Source: Aquarana catesbeiana
Taxonomy: Eukaryota > Chordata > Amphibia > Anura > Ranidae
Length of the DNA: 64,000 bases
Direction of reading: 5' to 3'
Assembly (NCBI RefSeq): GCF_042186555.1
Contig: NC_133334.1
Span: 24,199,780-24,263,779, forward strand
The stretch's first letter is position 1; the number at the start of each line of letters is the position of its first letter. Both the position numbers and the translations under genes were made by a program. Positions 43,870 to 54,153 of this stretch are shown here, piece after piece. The notes under the pieces are model-generated. The model ran no database searches and was not told where the DNA came from. It was given only the letters and a program-made list of their open reading frames with translations.

Positions 43870-43914
43870 TCCCCCATACACGTTATGTTCACAAGAACTT
43901 CGTCAGCGGGGCGG
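43870..43914 (-). ncRNA. Hammerhead ribozyme relic in Penelope terminal repeat
   Basis: Minus strand: CCCCG (stem I), CTGACGA (intact core), hairpin AGTTC-TTGT-GAAC, then ATAACGTGTA in place of GAAACGCGTA, and TGGGG completing a 5-bp stem I with one G-U pair. One strand of the core is mutated. It lies 3' of GIY-YIG coding sequence on the same strand, as known for Penelope elements. Confidence 0.6.
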
Positions 43915-44121
43915 AGCCATTCAGCGTCACCCGTCCTCTTTTATGCAAACTAATCTTCATGGAAACATAGCCACTCCCCCCAACGGAATCAGAGATACCA
44001 CTGTCAGGCAGCATATCCACAGACATGAAATAGCAATCTTACATTGCCAATGAAACTGAAGGCAGTGAAAATACTGACCCCTACTGGCCGATTCATAGAA
44101 GGCAGCACAAATAACAATCTA

Positions 44122-44621
44122 TAGTGGAACCTCAGATTGCGAGTAACGCGGTTAACGAGCGTTTCGCAATACAAGCATTGTTTTTTTTAAAATCCTAACT
44201 CGGTTTGCGAGTGCTGTCTCGCAAAACAAGCAGGATTCAGACCAAAGCTGGGTGCAGTACCACTTTTGGCCTGAGGTGGGGGGCCCCGGAGCGGATCGTT
44301 GCCGTTCAGGAAATGCACGGAAAGGCCCGATGACAGTTCGGCTGACCTCGGCAAACCTCGGAAAGGCTCGTGAACGGAGTCTTTCTGAGGTTTGCCGAGG
44401 TCAGCCGAAGTGTGCTCGGGCCTTTTCAGCCATTTCCGAGGCTCTCCGGCGCCTCCCCGCCTCTGGCCGCATGCGGTATTGCATCCCACTGAAGTCAATG
44501 CGGAACAAATTATTTTTGTTTCCATTGACTTCAATGGGAAAACTCACTTTGATATGCGAGTACATTGGATTATGAGCATTCTCCTGGAACGGATTATGCT
44601 CGTAATCTGAGGTTCCACTGT
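44122..44621. mobile_element. MITE, CAGTGGAACCTC family, copy 1
   Basis: Starts TAGTGGAACCTCAGATTGCG and ends 'cgtaatctgaggttccactg', next to TA. A central inverted repeat 'gacctcggcaaacctcgg' / 'aggtttgccgaggtc' is present. Second copy at 49625-50115. It interrupts the Penelope remnant. Confidence 0.85.
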
Positions 44622-44780
44622 ATTAACAGAAATGAGCATTAACACCCGCTGTCATCCTGTTATACCCACACACCCAATAACAACATACCCAAAAACAATA
44701 AAAAACATTATACAATCAAATTCATATCATAAAATAATAACATAAAAAGATTAAAATTCATTAAAAAAGGGGTATAGAAT

Positions 44781-44975
44781 ATGATTACCTACTACCTGTC
44801 AGAAATAAAGCAAATCAGCTGGTGTAGTAAGGAGGGGTTTGGGTTCCTGGAGGACTGGGCCGACTTCTCAGTCGGTAACCGGTACTATAGAAGGGACGGA
44901 CTGCACCTAAATGAAGAGGGTGCAGATCTGCTGGGAATGAAGATGGCCAAAAAGTTAGAGGGGTTTTTAAACTAG
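44781..44975 (+). pseudogene. CR1 ORF1 C-terminal end (SGNH esterase part)
   Basis: The last ~60 codons read FLEDWADF, YYRRDGLHLNEEGADLL. The DGLHLN block is the Asp-x-x-His end of the SGNH-hydrolase-like esterase domain known in CR1 ORF1 proteins. The ATG at 44781 is a chance internal Met created by truncation, so no complete protein is made. ORF2 starts 26 bp after its stop. Confidence 0.75.
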
Positions 44976-45001
44976 GCGATGGGGGGGAGGGTCCAGAGAC
45001 A

Positions 45002-47949
45002 GTGATAGCCAGCGCGGAAGATATTCCAGAGGGTAGTATTGGGGGCATTAGTGGTAGGTTAACCAAAGCACAAAAACACAAGGTGAGTATAGTAGCAAGT
45101 CCTAGTTGCAATCTTGAAACACCCAATACGAGGACAATATGCGACCGGTCTAAACTATGTGGCATGTTCACCAATGTCAGGAGCATGGCGGACAAGATGG
45201 GTGAACTAGAGATACTGTTGTACAAGGAGGATTTGGATTTTGTGGGAATTTCAGAGACCTGGTTCAACAGCTCTCATGATTGGCTGGCAAACATTCAAGG
45301 GTATACCCTATACCGCAAGGATAGAGAAGGTAAAAAAGGGGGAGGGGTATGCCTATATATCAAGAATAATGTACAAGTGAGTGTGAGAGATGACATCACT
45401 GAGGGGGCTAGGGAGGAGGTGGAATCTTTATGGGTAGAGCTCCAAAGGGATGAAGCTAAGGGGAAAATAATACTGGGAGTATGCTATAGGCCCCCAAACC
45501 TGAGGGAGGAAGTGGAGACGGATCTCCTATCACAAATTGGATTAGCAGCAAGGATGGGAAGTGTTATCTTAATGGGGGATTTTAATTATCCAGACATAGA
45601 CTGGGCGGAGGGAACCGCGCATTCATTTAAGGCTCGCCAGTTCCTTAGTGTCTTGCAGGACAATTTTATGGGTCAGATGGTAGACGCACCAACTAGAAAT
45701 AAAACATTACTAGATCTACTGATTACCAACAATACAGACCTGATAACAGATGTGGTAATACGGGGCAATTTAGGTAACAGCGATCACAGGTCAATTAGTT
45801 TCAGTATAAATCACACAAATAGGAAACATGAAGGGAACACAAAGACACTGCATTTCAAAAGAGCCAACTTCCCTAAACTACAAACCTTGCTAAAAGGCAT
45901 AAATTGGGATAAAATATTAGGAACAAAGAATACGGAGGAGAGATGGGTTTGCTTTAAGAGCATATTAAATAAGGGCATTAGCCAATGTATCCCATTGGGT
46001 AATAAATTTAAAAGAGCGAACAAACATCCTGGATGGCTTAACTCCAATGTAAAAATGCATATAAAAGCAAAGGAGAAGGCCTTCAAAAAATACAAGGTTG
46101 AGGGATCATCCTCAGCATTCAGAATTTATAAAGAATGCAATAAGAAATGTAAGGGTGCAATTAGGATGGCTAAGATAGAACATGAAAGACACATAGCGGA
46201 GGAGAGCAAAAGAAATCCCAAGAAATTCTTTAAGTATGTAAACAGTAAAAAAGGGAGGACAGACCATATTGGCCCCATAAAGAATGAGGAAGGACATCTG
46301 GTTACAAAGGATGGGGAGATGGCAAAGGTATTGAATTTATTCTTCTCCTCAGTCTTCACAAGTGAATCGGGGGGCTTCAGTAACCAAAACTGCAGTGTTT
46401 ATCCTCATGACACATCACAGGAAGCACCTACATGGTTAACAGAGGACGGAATTAAAATTAGACTTGAGAAACTTAACATTAATAAATCACCGGGACCAGA
46501 TGGCTTGCATCCGAGGGTACTTAGGGAACTCAGTCAGGTGATTGCCAGACCGTTGTTCCTAATATTTACAGACAGTCTATTGACTGGAATGGTACCAGCT
46601 GATTGGAGAAAAGCCAATGTAGCACCAATATTTAAAAAGGGCCCAAAAAACATCCCTGGGAATTACAGACCAGTTAGCCTAACATCAATAGTATGTAAAC
46701 TCTTGGAGGGGATGATAAGGGACTATATACAAGATTTTAGTAATAAGAATGATTTCATTAGCAGTAATCAGCATGGATTCATGAAGAATCGTTCTTGCCA
46801 AACCAATCTATTAACCTTCTATGAGGAGGTGAGTTGCCATCTAGATAAAGGAAGGCCCGTAGACGTGGTGTATCTGGATTTTGCAAAAGCATTTGACACA
46901 GTTCCCCATAAACGTTTACTGTACAAAATAAGGTGCGTTGGCATGGACTATAGGGTGAGTACATGGATTGAAAACTGGCTACAAGGGCGAGTTCAGAGGT
47001 TGGTGATAAATGGGGAGTACTCAGAATGGTCAGGGGTGGGTAGTGGGGTTCCCCAGGGTTCTGTGCTGGGACCAATCCTATTTAATTTGTTCATAAACGA
47101 CCTGGAGGATGGGATAAAGAGTTCAATCTCTGTATTTGCAGACGATACTAAGCTAAGCAGGGCAATAACTTCTCTGCAGGATGTGGAAATCTTGCAAAAA
47201 GACCTGAACAAATTAATGGGGTGGGCGACTACATGGCAAATGAGGTTCAATGTAGTAAAATGTAAAATAATGCATTTGGGTGGCAAAAATATGAATGCAA
47301 TCTATACACTGGGGGGAGAACCTCTGGGGGAATCTAGGATGGAAAAGGACCTGGGGGTCCTAGTGGATGATAGGCTCAGCAATGGCATGCAATGCCAAGC
47401 TGCTGCTAATAAAGCAAACAGAATATTGGCATTAAAAGGGGGATCAACTGCAGAGATAAAACGATAATTCTCCCGCTCTACAAGACTCTGGTCCGGCCGC
47501 ACCTGGAGTATGCTGTCCAGTTCTGGGCACCAGTCCTCAGGAGGGACGTACTGGAAATGGAGCGAGTACAAAGAAGGGCAACCAAACTAATAAAGGGTCT
47601 GGAGGATCTTAGTTATGAGGAAAGGTTGCGAGCACTGAACTTATTCTCTCTGGAGAAGAGACGCTTGAGAGGGGATATGATTTCAATATACAAATACCGT
47701 ACTGGTGACCCCACAATAGGGATAAAACTTTTTCGCGGAAGGGAGTTTAACAAGACTCGTGGCCACTCATTACAATTAGAAGAAAAGAGGTTTAACCTTA
47801 AACTACGTAGAGGGTTCTTTACTGTAAGAGCGGTAAGGATGTGGAATTCCCTTCCACAGGCGGTGGTCTCAGCGGGGAGCATTGATAGCTTCAAGAAACT
47901 ATTAGATAATCACCTGAATGACCGCAATATACAGGGATATGTAATGTAA
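45002..47949 (+). pseudogene. CR1 ORF2 (endonuclease + reverse transcriptase), one frameshift
   Basis: An open frame of 821 codons. The apurinic-type endonuclease (~residues 55-270) shows TNVRS (N58), ISETW (E85), GDFN (D193, N195) and SDH (D261, H262). The reverse transcriptase (~480-760) shows KSPGPDGL, NYRPVSLTS, YLDFAKAFD, GVPQGSVLGP and FADD (D714, D715); FADD rather than YADD is usual in CR1. The frame ends at 47467. The C-terminal block continues in the -1 frame (47463-47949: LYKTLVRPHLEYAVQFW, RVQRRATKL, MWNSLPQ). A 1-nt deficit in 'ttaaaagggggat' near 47440 explains this. Otherwise the catalytic residues look intact. Confidence 0.92.
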
Positions 47950-48031
47950 TACTGACACATAATCACACACATAGGTTGGACTTGATGGACTTGTGTCTTT
48001 TTTCAACCTCACCTACTATGTAACTATGTAA

Positions 48032-48612
48032 GTCAAAGTTGATATTTAACCCATCAGGTTTTAAAACCTTTGCCTCAAAAATCCAGAATGATTCTCTCTG
48101 GCTTATGCCGCCGCGATCGGACTTCTCGTCGGAAAAAGATATGATAGCTTTTCTGACGGGATTCCGCTCAACTTTGCCTTGCATACACACGGTCACGCAA
48201 CAGTTTGCTTAACTTACAACCGTCAAGAACGCGGTGACGTACAACACTACGACGAGCTGAGAAAATGAAGTTCAATGCTTCCAAGCATGCGTCGAATTGT
48301 TTCCGAGCATGCGTAGGAATTTTGCGCGTCGGAATTGCCACAGACGATCGCATTTTCGGATAGGAACTTCTCCCGACCGAAAAAATTAAGAACATACTCT
48401 CAATCTTTTGCTGGCTGGAATTCGGGCAGCAAAAGTCAGATGGAGCATACACACAGTCGCATTTTCCGATGAAAAACTTTCATCTGTCTTTTGCTGGCTG
48501 AAATTCCGATAATGTGTACGCGGCATAAGGCGATGGATATAGTTACCCCCCCCTCAATGTCTATCGACCTTCTCTATGCCCCAAAATCGAAGACGCCTCA
48601 GTAGAAAGTTAT
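48032..48612 (-). pseudogene. Penelope GIY-YIG C-terminal fragment, split by MITE
   Basis: Outside the MITE the minus strand reads RFWGIEKVDRH, a stop, then GG, and beyond it QRESFWIFEAKVLKPDGLN. QRE-x-x-WI...GLN is the conserved end of Penelope GIY-YIG proteins, with the catalytic Glu in QRE; compare QRETRWIF...PPGLN at 62679-63449. One in-frame stop and the MITE make it dead. Confidence 0.7.
48106..48525. mobile_element. MITE, TGCCCCG family, copy 2
   Basis: Ends TGCCGCCGCGATCGG and 'gtgtacgcggca', flanked by TA on each side (48104-48105, 48526-48527). It shares 'tttgcctTGCATACACACGG', 'tttcggat' and 'ttttgctggctg' words with the third copy. It interrupts Penelope coding sequence, which confirms the insertion boundaries. 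Confidence 0.85.
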
Positions 48613-49133
48613 AGTAAAATGATTGTAAATGGAGGAAATGTCTCGTCTCCATGTTTCTGTAGTCCAGCACCTGGCTACATCTGCATCTTGCAGTCTCTGT
48701 ATAATAGAGCTGGAGTGTGAGAGGAAGAGGCAGCAGAAGGAGCCAATCAGTTCAAGTACTGAGAAGGAGCATGCTGATAGGGAGGGAGGAAAGAGTGACA
48801 GAAAGGTGAACCTATCACTGTGCTGCTTTTCCTGTTACAAGCTTGGTGCGAGTCCAAGATGACCTGGGATCAGAGGAAGTGGGTTGAGTAATGTTGGCCA
48901 CCAGAGTGAGGACATCTTGGGGCAGAAAATATGTACTGCTGGGAAAATCATTGAGTTGAAGATAAATATTGCAGCAAAAGCTGGTTTTGTTTTGTTGTCT
49001 TTTATTAACCTCCAAGACTGTGAAATACCTGTTTTGGGTGGACAGATTCTTCAATTACTTAGGGGCCTAGGTATAAAAAATGTGCATGTGTCAATTTTTG
49101 GCACAGGTGCCACAAATCTTCGCCATAATTTGC
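48613..49133. other. Unassigned non-coding DNA
   Basis: No gene or clear element ends. It reads like a decayed short interspersed element, with 'gtagtccagcacctggctac' and 'gaggaagaggcagcagaagg' phrases. Nothing supports a coding exon. Confidence 0.3.
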
Positions 49134-49624
49134 TTAAAGCTGAGTTCCACCCAGAAATGGAACTTCCGCTGATCAGATTCCCCCCTCCCCTTCCGGTGCC
49201 ATATTTGGCACCTTTCAAGGGGGGGGAAGGGGGAGTAGATACCGGTCGAATTGAGGTATCTGCTCCCACTTCTGGGGAAAGATCGCCGCACAAAACCACA
49301 GAACTATGCAATGTCCGGCCCCTCCTCCTCTGTCTTCTGGGAGACACACAGGTCCCAGAAGACAGCAGGGACCATTCAGAACGCGCAGCGTGACTCACGC
49401 ATGCGCAGTAGGGAACCAGGAGTGAAGCCGAAAGTCTTCACTGCCTGGTTTCCTTAACAGGAATGGCGGTGGCAGCACCCGGGGGTCGATCTGAAGATCG
49501 GTTGGGGTGCCGACATCGCGGGCTCCCTGGACAGGTAAGTGTCCATATATTGAAAGTCAGCAGCTACAGTATTTGTAGCTGCTGACTTTTAATTTTTTTT
49601 TTCCCAGGCGGAACTCCACTTTAA
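49134..49624. mobile_element. MITE, TTAAAG-ended, copy 1
   Basis: Begins TTAAAGCTGAGTTCCACC and ends 'ggcggaactccactttaa', imperfect terminal inverted repeats with TTAA at both ends. It has a GC-rich centre with 'acacaggtcccagaag' palindromes. It abuts the next MITE directly. Confidence 0.75.
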
Positions 49625-50115
49625 TACAGTGGAACCTTGGTTTAAGAGTAACGCGGTTAACAAGCGTTTTGAAAGACGAGCAAATTTTTTTTTTCAATTC
49701 TGACGCGGTTTGCGAGTGTTTTCTCGCAAAACTAGCAGAATTCAAGCTAATGGGGTGTGCAGTACTGCATTTTCCTAGAGGTGCGGGGGCGCGGGGGACA
49801 CTCAGAACGGTTTGGAGCCGTTCAGAAATACACGGAATCACTCGGAAACACTGGGAAATAATCCGTTCCCGAGTGTTTCCGAGCCTTTCCGAGGCTTTCC
49901 GATTGCAGCCGTGCTGTCCCAGCTGTCTCAGTATTTTTGAGGCTCTCAGGCGCCCCCCCCCCACCTCTGGCCACATGTGGTATTGCATGTAATAGAAGTC
50001 AATTATCTTCATTTCCATTGACTTCTATGGGGAAACTCACTTTGATATGCGAGTGCTTTGGATTACGAGCATTCTCCTGGAATGTATTATACTCGTAGTC
50101 CGAGGTTCCACTGTA
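49625..50115. mobile_element. MITE, CAGTGGAACCTC family, copy 2
   Basis: TACAGTGGAACCTTGGTTTA to 'gtccgaggttccactgta', including TA at each end. Internal words match 44122-44621 ('gtaacgcggttaac', 'gcgagtg..ttctcgcaaaac', 'ctcactttgatatgcgagt'). Confidence 0.85.
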
Positions 50116-50303
50116 CATTTATTTCCTAGGATCTTCAGCAACGTCTAGTGGAAATGAGGCAGTATTTTTTTTCTGAAATACTTCAATCGCAATTTATGGT
50201 GACGATTAGTTCTGCCTGTTGACACATTCACACAGCAAATTTTTTGTACATAGACCCCTAAGAGTGTTTACGAAGCTCTGCACATCATGTCCGATCTCTA
50301 AAT

Positions 50304-50743
50304 CAGGGGTCTCCAAACTTGCGGCCCATGGGTAAGATTCAGCCCACTGCAAGATTTTATACGGTCCTCTTATGTAAGAGGGGACCCTGATGGGGACTTT
50401 CATGTAAGGAGGGACTGTGATGTAAGGGGACTCTGAAGGGGACCCTGATGTAAGAGGGGACCCTGATGGGCTCTCTCATTTAAGGAGGGACTCTGATCCA
50501 AGGTGGGACTTTGATGGGCTCAAGTTTATTTGGAATAACTTTGGTTTGTTTTGCTGAAGTTTTTTTTCTGTTGTTCTTAATCATATCATGCTGATTACAA
50601 AAAAATGCAAAATACTGTAAAAGATATTCATTCATTTAAATGTGATTCCCTCATTTATAAAACTGATTTTTTTTTTTGGCCTGCTGTGAATATATGTAAA
50701 ACATGATATATGGCTCTCGTCCTGAAGAGTTTGGAGACCGCTG
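50304..50743. mobile_element. hAT MITE (CAGGGGTCTCCAAAC)
   Basis: Ends CAGGGGTCTCCAAAC and GTTTGGAGACCGCTG approximately (…agtttggagaccgctg), flanked by CTCTAAAT / CTCGAAAT (one mismatch, 8 bp). It contains a small tandem region (50376-50520) of 'ggggaccctgatgtaagag' units, the complement of the larger array at 51157-53075. Confidence 0.8.
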
Positions 50744-52084
50744 CTCGAAATGATTACATTCATTATTTACAACAACTTATTTAAAAGATAAGAAGAATAT
50801 TGGCGGGAAAAAAGACATTGGGCATATAGGGTGAAACTGCCGTATTCCATCATCCAATCACATGCAAGCAAAAATGCTGTTTTTGTTTTTTGCAATCGGG
50901 TATTTGCAAAACATTTTTTTTTTTTTTATCACATTCACTGAGCTTGCAAAGTGAAAATTCTCCTGGCAAAGGTCTACTTCTTTATTAAATCAACTCCTTT
51001 CAGCCTTTGCCTATTTTATATTTGGGGTTCATTTATTTAGTAGTTTCTTTATTCCTTCTTTTTGTGTGGACCAGTGGTTTCCAAATTTTCAGTACAAGGG
51101 TTGCATTAAATATTTTAGAAATAAACATGGGTCGAAAAAAAATCTCCTTCAGAGTCCCCCTTACATCAGAGTCCCCATCAGAGCCCCCCCTTCCATCAAG
51201 GTTCCCATCAGAGCCCCCCTTATATTAGAATCCTCATCAGAGTCCCCCCTTATATTAGCATCCCCATCTCAGTCCCCCCTTCCATCAAGGTCCCCATCAG
51301 AGCCCCCCCTTCCATCAGGGTCCCCATCAGAGTTCCCCCTTATATTAGCGTCCCCATCAGAGTTCCCCCTTCCATCAGGGTCCCCATCAGAGTCCCCCCT
51401 TCCATCAGGGTCCCCATCAGAGTCCCCCCTTCCATCAGGGTCCCCATCAGAGTCCCCCCTTCCATCAGGGTCCCCATCAGAGTCCCCCCTTCCATCAGGG
51501 TCCCCATCAGAGTCCCCCCTTCCATCAAGGTTCCCATCAGAGCCCCCCCTTATATTAGCATCCCCATCAGAGCCCCCCCTTCCATCAAGGTTCCCATCAG
51601 AGCCCCCCCCTTATATTAGCATCCCTATCAGAGCCCCCCCTTCCATCAAGGTCCCCATCAGAGCCCCCCCTTCCATCAGGGTCCCCATCAGAGCCCCCCC
51701 TTATATTAGCATCCCCATCAGAGTCCCCCCTTCCATCAAGGTTCCCATCAGAGAACCTCTTATATTAGCGTCCCCATCAGAGTCCCCCCTTCTATCAAGG
51801 TCCCCATCAGAGCCCCCCCTTATATTAGCATCCCCATCAGAGTCCCCCCTTCCATCAAGGTTCCCATCAGAGCCCCCCCTTATATTAGCATCCCCATCAG
51901 AGTCCCCCCTTCCATCAAGGTTCCCATCAGAGAACCTCTTATATTAGCGTCCCCATCAGAGTCCCCCCTTCCATCAGGGTCCCCATCAGAGTCCCCCCTT
52001 ATATTAGCGTCCCCATCAGAGTCCCCCCTTATATTAGCGTCCCCATCAGAGTCCTTGCTTACATCAAGGTCCCCATCAAAGTCC

Positions 52085-52363
52085 AAGAGAAAAGGAAAAA
52101 AGGGGCGCACCAGCCCTGCGCATCATCCTTTGGATTTATTTTATTAAAAGTAGATAAAAGGAAAACTACTCACAAACATCTGTAGATATCTTGCAATGTA
52201 AATAGTCTCCAAATAGCAGCAAATGGTTTAAGACAGATGAACTCCAGAGGTCACGGAGGAGATAACAGGGGCCACTGCCGGCTGACGCGTTTCGAAGGAA
52301 TACCTTCTTCCTCAGAGCCCAGCAATGCAGCCTCCTTCAGCAGTCCTTATATATACACACATA
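52085..52363 (-). mobile_element. Short hammerhead-bearing retroelement insertion
   Basis: A 279-bp insert in the minisatellite, flanked by identical 14-bp CCCCATCAAAGTCC (52071-52084 and 52364-52377). On the minus strand it has a TATA-like 'tatatataagg', a hammerhead (52326-52274), 'cttttaataaaataaat' and the end 'ggtgcgccccttttttcc'. No protein. The layout resembles a Penelope-type terminal repeat mobilised alone. The duplication is less secure because the target is itself repetitive. Confidence 0.7.
52274..52326 (-). ncRNA. Hammerhead ribozyme, full core
   Basis: Minus strand in order: stem I strand ATTGCTGGGCT; core CTGAGGA (52315-52309); one unpaired A; stem II GAAGG-TATT-CCTTC; GAAA; CGCG; TC with predicted cleavage after the C at 52284; then AGCCGGCAGT. 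Stem I pairs GGCT/AGCC and, past one bulged G, ATTGCT/GGCAGT (two G-U). The self-complementary ACGCGT gives a very short stem III, as in the minimal hammerheads known from Penelope elements, which often work as dimers. All invariant core bases are present. Confidence 0.75.
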
Positions 52364-52565
52364 CCCCATCAAAGTCCCCCCTTACATCAAAGTCCCCTTA
52401 CTTTAGGGTCCCCATCGGAGACCCCACCATACATCAGGGTCCCCATCAGAGTCCCCCCTTACATTAGGGTCCCCTTCAGAGTCCCCCCTTACAGTAGGGT
52501 CCCCATCAGAGTTCCCCCTTAAATCCGGGGGGTCCCCATCAGAGCCCCTCTCTTACATCAGGGTC

Positions 52566-52880
52566 CAGTGGCAGCCCATCCATAGGGGGCGCATGGGCGC
52601 CACCCCCTATCCATGCATCCGACCCCCTGATCTACATGCAGGGTGCTGGACGCATGGATTCCAGTGGGGGATTTTTTTTTTTTTTGAACCACACAAATAG
52701 AGCCTGAGGCTCTAATAGGCTTCAAAAAAGGGTGGGCTCGGGGCGCAGAACACTGCGCCGGAAGCCCACCCAGTTGTGTGACAATAACGAATGAATATTC
52801 CCTATTGTCACACTGATTCTGCCTCCCAGCCAATGAGGAAGCGGGTCCCCCCCAATAAAATATACCACCGGCCGCCACTG
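52566..52880. mobile_element. hAT MITE in the minisatellite
   Basis: CAGTGGCAGCCCATCC to 'accggccgccactg', 315 bp, flanked by perfect 8-bp TCAGGGTC (52558-52565 and 52881-52888). Internal words 'gtgggctcggggcgcag' and 'ctgcgccggaagcccac' form a hairpin. Confidence 0.85.
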
Positions 52881-53101
52881 TCAGGGTCTCCATCAGAGTC
52901 CCCACCTTACATCAGGCTCCCCATCAGGGTTCCCTCTTACATCAGGGTCCCCCCCCATCAGAGTCCCACTTTACATCGGGGTCCCCATCAGAGTCCCCAC
53001 CTTACATTAGGCTCCCCCTCAGGATACCACCTTACAGAAGGGTCCCTACCAGAGTCCCTCCTTACTTTAGAAGCAGAGACCATAGGCAGCCTCTACTGAC
53101 C

Positions 53102-53603
53102 TTAAAGCGGACCTTCAATAATTTTTTCATCTTTCCATCTATTAAATCTTCTGCCCTTGTTGTTATTTTAAGTTTGGATAGTAAAACATTTTTTTTCTGC
53201 CAGTAAATCCCTTACACAGCCCACTTCCTGTTTCTTGTCTGGTCATTAGACTAGGCTTATGACATCATGCACAGCTCTCTCTCTCACTCTCGTGAGAGTT
53301 TGCCAGGAAGGGAAGGGGGGATGAGTCATCAGAGGGCCAATGAGAGCTGCAGAGCTGGAGGTGTGCCTCTGTGTGTCTGTGTAAATCCAGGAAGTGAACA
53401 GGCAGCAGCTTCAGTTGCCCACAGTTAAAAATGGCTGCAGCCAGACTCAGTGGAGGGAGATTTCTGACGCATATTTGGCAAGTACAGAATCACAGTATAT
53501 ATACAATAATATGCAAAGTGGTTGGAGGGAAGCTTCAGAAAGGCAAAAATGTTTTGCTTTTTTTTTTTACAAATGATGTGAGCAGACTGCAGTTCCTCTT
53601 TAA
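53102..53603. mobile_element. MITE, TTAAAG-ended, copy 2
   Basis: TTAAAGCGGACCTTCAAT to 'gactgcagttcctctttaa', imperfect inverted ends with TTAA at both termini. Internally 'cacttcctgttt' / 'ccaggaagtg' can pair. Non-coding. Confidence 0.75.
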
Positions 53604-53773
53604 TCCTCAATCAGTGCACATTGGGGATACGCCCCTGACCATAGCCGGGGGGGGGGTTGGAAGAAAATCTTGCAGCGGGCCGTATACTTATCCCATTGAA
53701 AAAAGTTGTATTCTTTCTAGTATCCATTTTTGTTGGCACCGACTATTGCACGTGTCTATGAATGTATCATTAG

Positions 53774-54113
53774 GCATAGCTCCCAACTGTCCCGGATTTC
53801 GAGGGACTGTCCCCTCATTCCTCCTCATTTTGGTCTGATCTATATAGTTGTATATAAAATGCACTTTTTAGCTATCAAAAAGTGTTTCCCAGTGCTAAAC
53901 CTTTCATCTGATTTCTAAATTGCATTTGTAAATTCCAAAAGCCAGTATAAAGGAATAGTAGTGGTAAAAAAAAAAAGCTATTGTGGGTTTAACCAATCTT
54001 GTTTTTTATGCAATTCTTCTTTAAGGGGGTGTGGCAAGGGGTCGTGTCCTATGCCTGCATGCTTTTGCTGATAGGTGTCCCTCATACCCATTTCAAAAAA
54101 TTGGGAGGTATGC
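53774..54113 (+). mobile_element. MITE, CATAGCTCCCAAC family, copy 3
   Basis: Starts 'gcatagctcccaactgtcc' and ends 'ttgggaggtatgcc'. Colinear with 4764-5143, with a ~40-bp deletion near the left end. Confidence 0.85.
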
Positions 54114-54153
54114 CATTGGGTGTCTATAAATGTATCAAAGTGTGAATTTACAT

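Larger units (their letters stand above)
44780..48031 (+). mobile_element. CR1 LINE, 3.25 kb, 5'-truncated
   Basis: Starts inside ORF1, contains a nearly complete ORF2, and ends with 'ggttggacttgatggactt' and the short tandem tail 'ctatgtaactatgtaa'. It inserted into the 3' region of a minus-strand Penelope element. Truncated 5' end and tandem-octamer tail are typical of CR1. Confidence 0.93.
43461..48612 (-). mobile_element. Penelope-like element remnant, interrupted
   Basis: Minus-strand pieces in order: GIY-YIG C-terminal coding (48612-48526, 48105-48032), 3' region (44779-44622, 44121-43915) and a terminal repeat with a hammerhead (43914-43461). They are separated by a MITE (48106-48525), a CR1 (44780-48031) and a MITE (44122-44621). 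The coding match and its strand fix the orientation. The reverse transcriptase part is not seen. Confidence 0.7.
51157..52560. repeat. ~30-bp minisatellite (GTCCCCATCAGAGTCCCCCC)
   Basis: About 45 units of 29-30 bp, alternating 'ttccatcagg/aagg' and 'ttatattagc' types. Continues at 52881-53075 beyond a hAT MITE and is interrupted at 52085-52363 by a hammerhead-bearing insertion. The upstream sequence 'ccagtggtttccaaattt' (51071) may be the left end of the host element. Ser/Pro-rich frames in it are artefacts. Confidence 0.93.

Noticed and set aside
51066..51947. 293-codon Ser/Pro-rich reading frame
   Set aside because: Translation of the ~30-bp minisatellite; no start context or domain.
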